DNA of 14,359 nucleotides from Leptofilum sp041987425 (lineage in GTDB: Bacteria > Chloroflexota > Anaerolineae > Promineifilales > Promineifilaceae), in assembly GCA_041987425.1 (NCBI GenBank), contig JBHIWP010000127.1:1-14359 (forward strand). Reading direction: 5' to 3'. The notes under the pieces were generated by a model, which saw only the letters and a list, made by a program, of their open reading frames with translations, was not told the DNA's origin and searched no databases. Position 1 is the first letter of the stretch, and the number at the start of each line of letters is the position of its first letter. Of the stretch, positions 14,268 through 14,359 are shown one piece after another. Position numbers and translations under genes: made by a program.

Positions 14268-14359
14268 ATGCCAACTGAAACAATCAATCGCTGTACCTGG
14301 TGCGGCAATGATCCTTTATATGTCAGTTATCATGATGAAGAATGGGGCGTGCCGGAATA
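14268..14359 (+). CDS. tag: DNA-3-methyladenine glycosylase I, 3' partial
   Basis: Only the first 30 codons are in the window. The product would excise 3-methyladenine from alkylated DNA, starting base-excision repair. The visible residues, RCTWCGNDPLYVSYHDEEWG (8-27) then VPE, match the N-terminus of TagI. C9 and H22 have the same 13-residue spacing as Cys4 and His17 of E. coli Tag, two of its structural zinc ligands. ATG 14268 follows AGGAG at 14254-14258 with a 9-nt gap. uvrA lies about 3 kb upstream, but the genes between are unrelated to repair, so a repair cluster is not implied. Confidence 0.92.
   Translation, partial: MPTETINRCTWCGNDPLYVSYHDEEWGVPE

Noticed and set aside
1..14359. 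A defence system, prophage or mobile element
   Set aside because: Every long frame belongs to transport, sugar metabolism, repair or a small hypothetical family; no transposase, integrase, nuclease-helicase or toxin-antitoxin pattern was found.

Overview
The window looks like chromosomal DNA from an environmental bacterium. I infer a Chloroflexota (Anaerolineae-like) origin from the moderately high GC, the multi-SBP sugar ABC cassette with an acidic linker, and the palindromic octamer ACGGCCGT scattered through every region. That placement is inference; no rRNA or tRNA gene is present to fix it.

Positions 1-8217 hold one co-directional (+) run of six genes that reads as an amino-sugar uptake and breakdown operon. 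In order: a 5'-truncated substrate-binding protein with two fused binding domains; two AglF/AglG-like inner-membrane permeases; a cytoplasmic GH3 beta-N-acetylhexosaminidase (NagZ-like); N-acetylglucosamine-6-phosphate deacetylase (NagA); and a double-SIS protein best read as a NagB-II-type glucosamine-6-phosphate deaminase. Together they would bind and import a GlcNAc-containing oligosaccharide, cleave it inside the cell, deacetylate GlcNAc-6-P and convert GlcN-6-P to fructose-6-P. The transport ATPase and a GlcNAc kinase are not in the window. All five junctions between these genes carry AT-rich inverted repeats built from related short words.

Positions 8218-8483 are an intergenic stretch with a terminator-like inverted repeat and two small palindromes. 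uvrA follows (8484-11378), then a small SnoaL/NTF2-like protein (11429-11812) and a GH5 glycosidase resembling the GH5_12 glucosylceramidase/steryl-glucosidase group (11883-13757). A short conserved hypothetical gene on the minus strand (13754-14116) meets the GH5 gene tail to tail, with the two stop codons sharing a CTAG. The window ends in the first 30 codons of a 3-methyladenine DNA glycosylase I gene (tag).

I found no CRISPR array, transposase, integrase, phage gene, RNA gene or recognisable defence system. The most unusual content is the extreme repetition of ACGGCCGT (26 exact copies counted by eye), the tandem binding-protein fusion with a homogenised repeat tract, and the hairpins at every operon junction.
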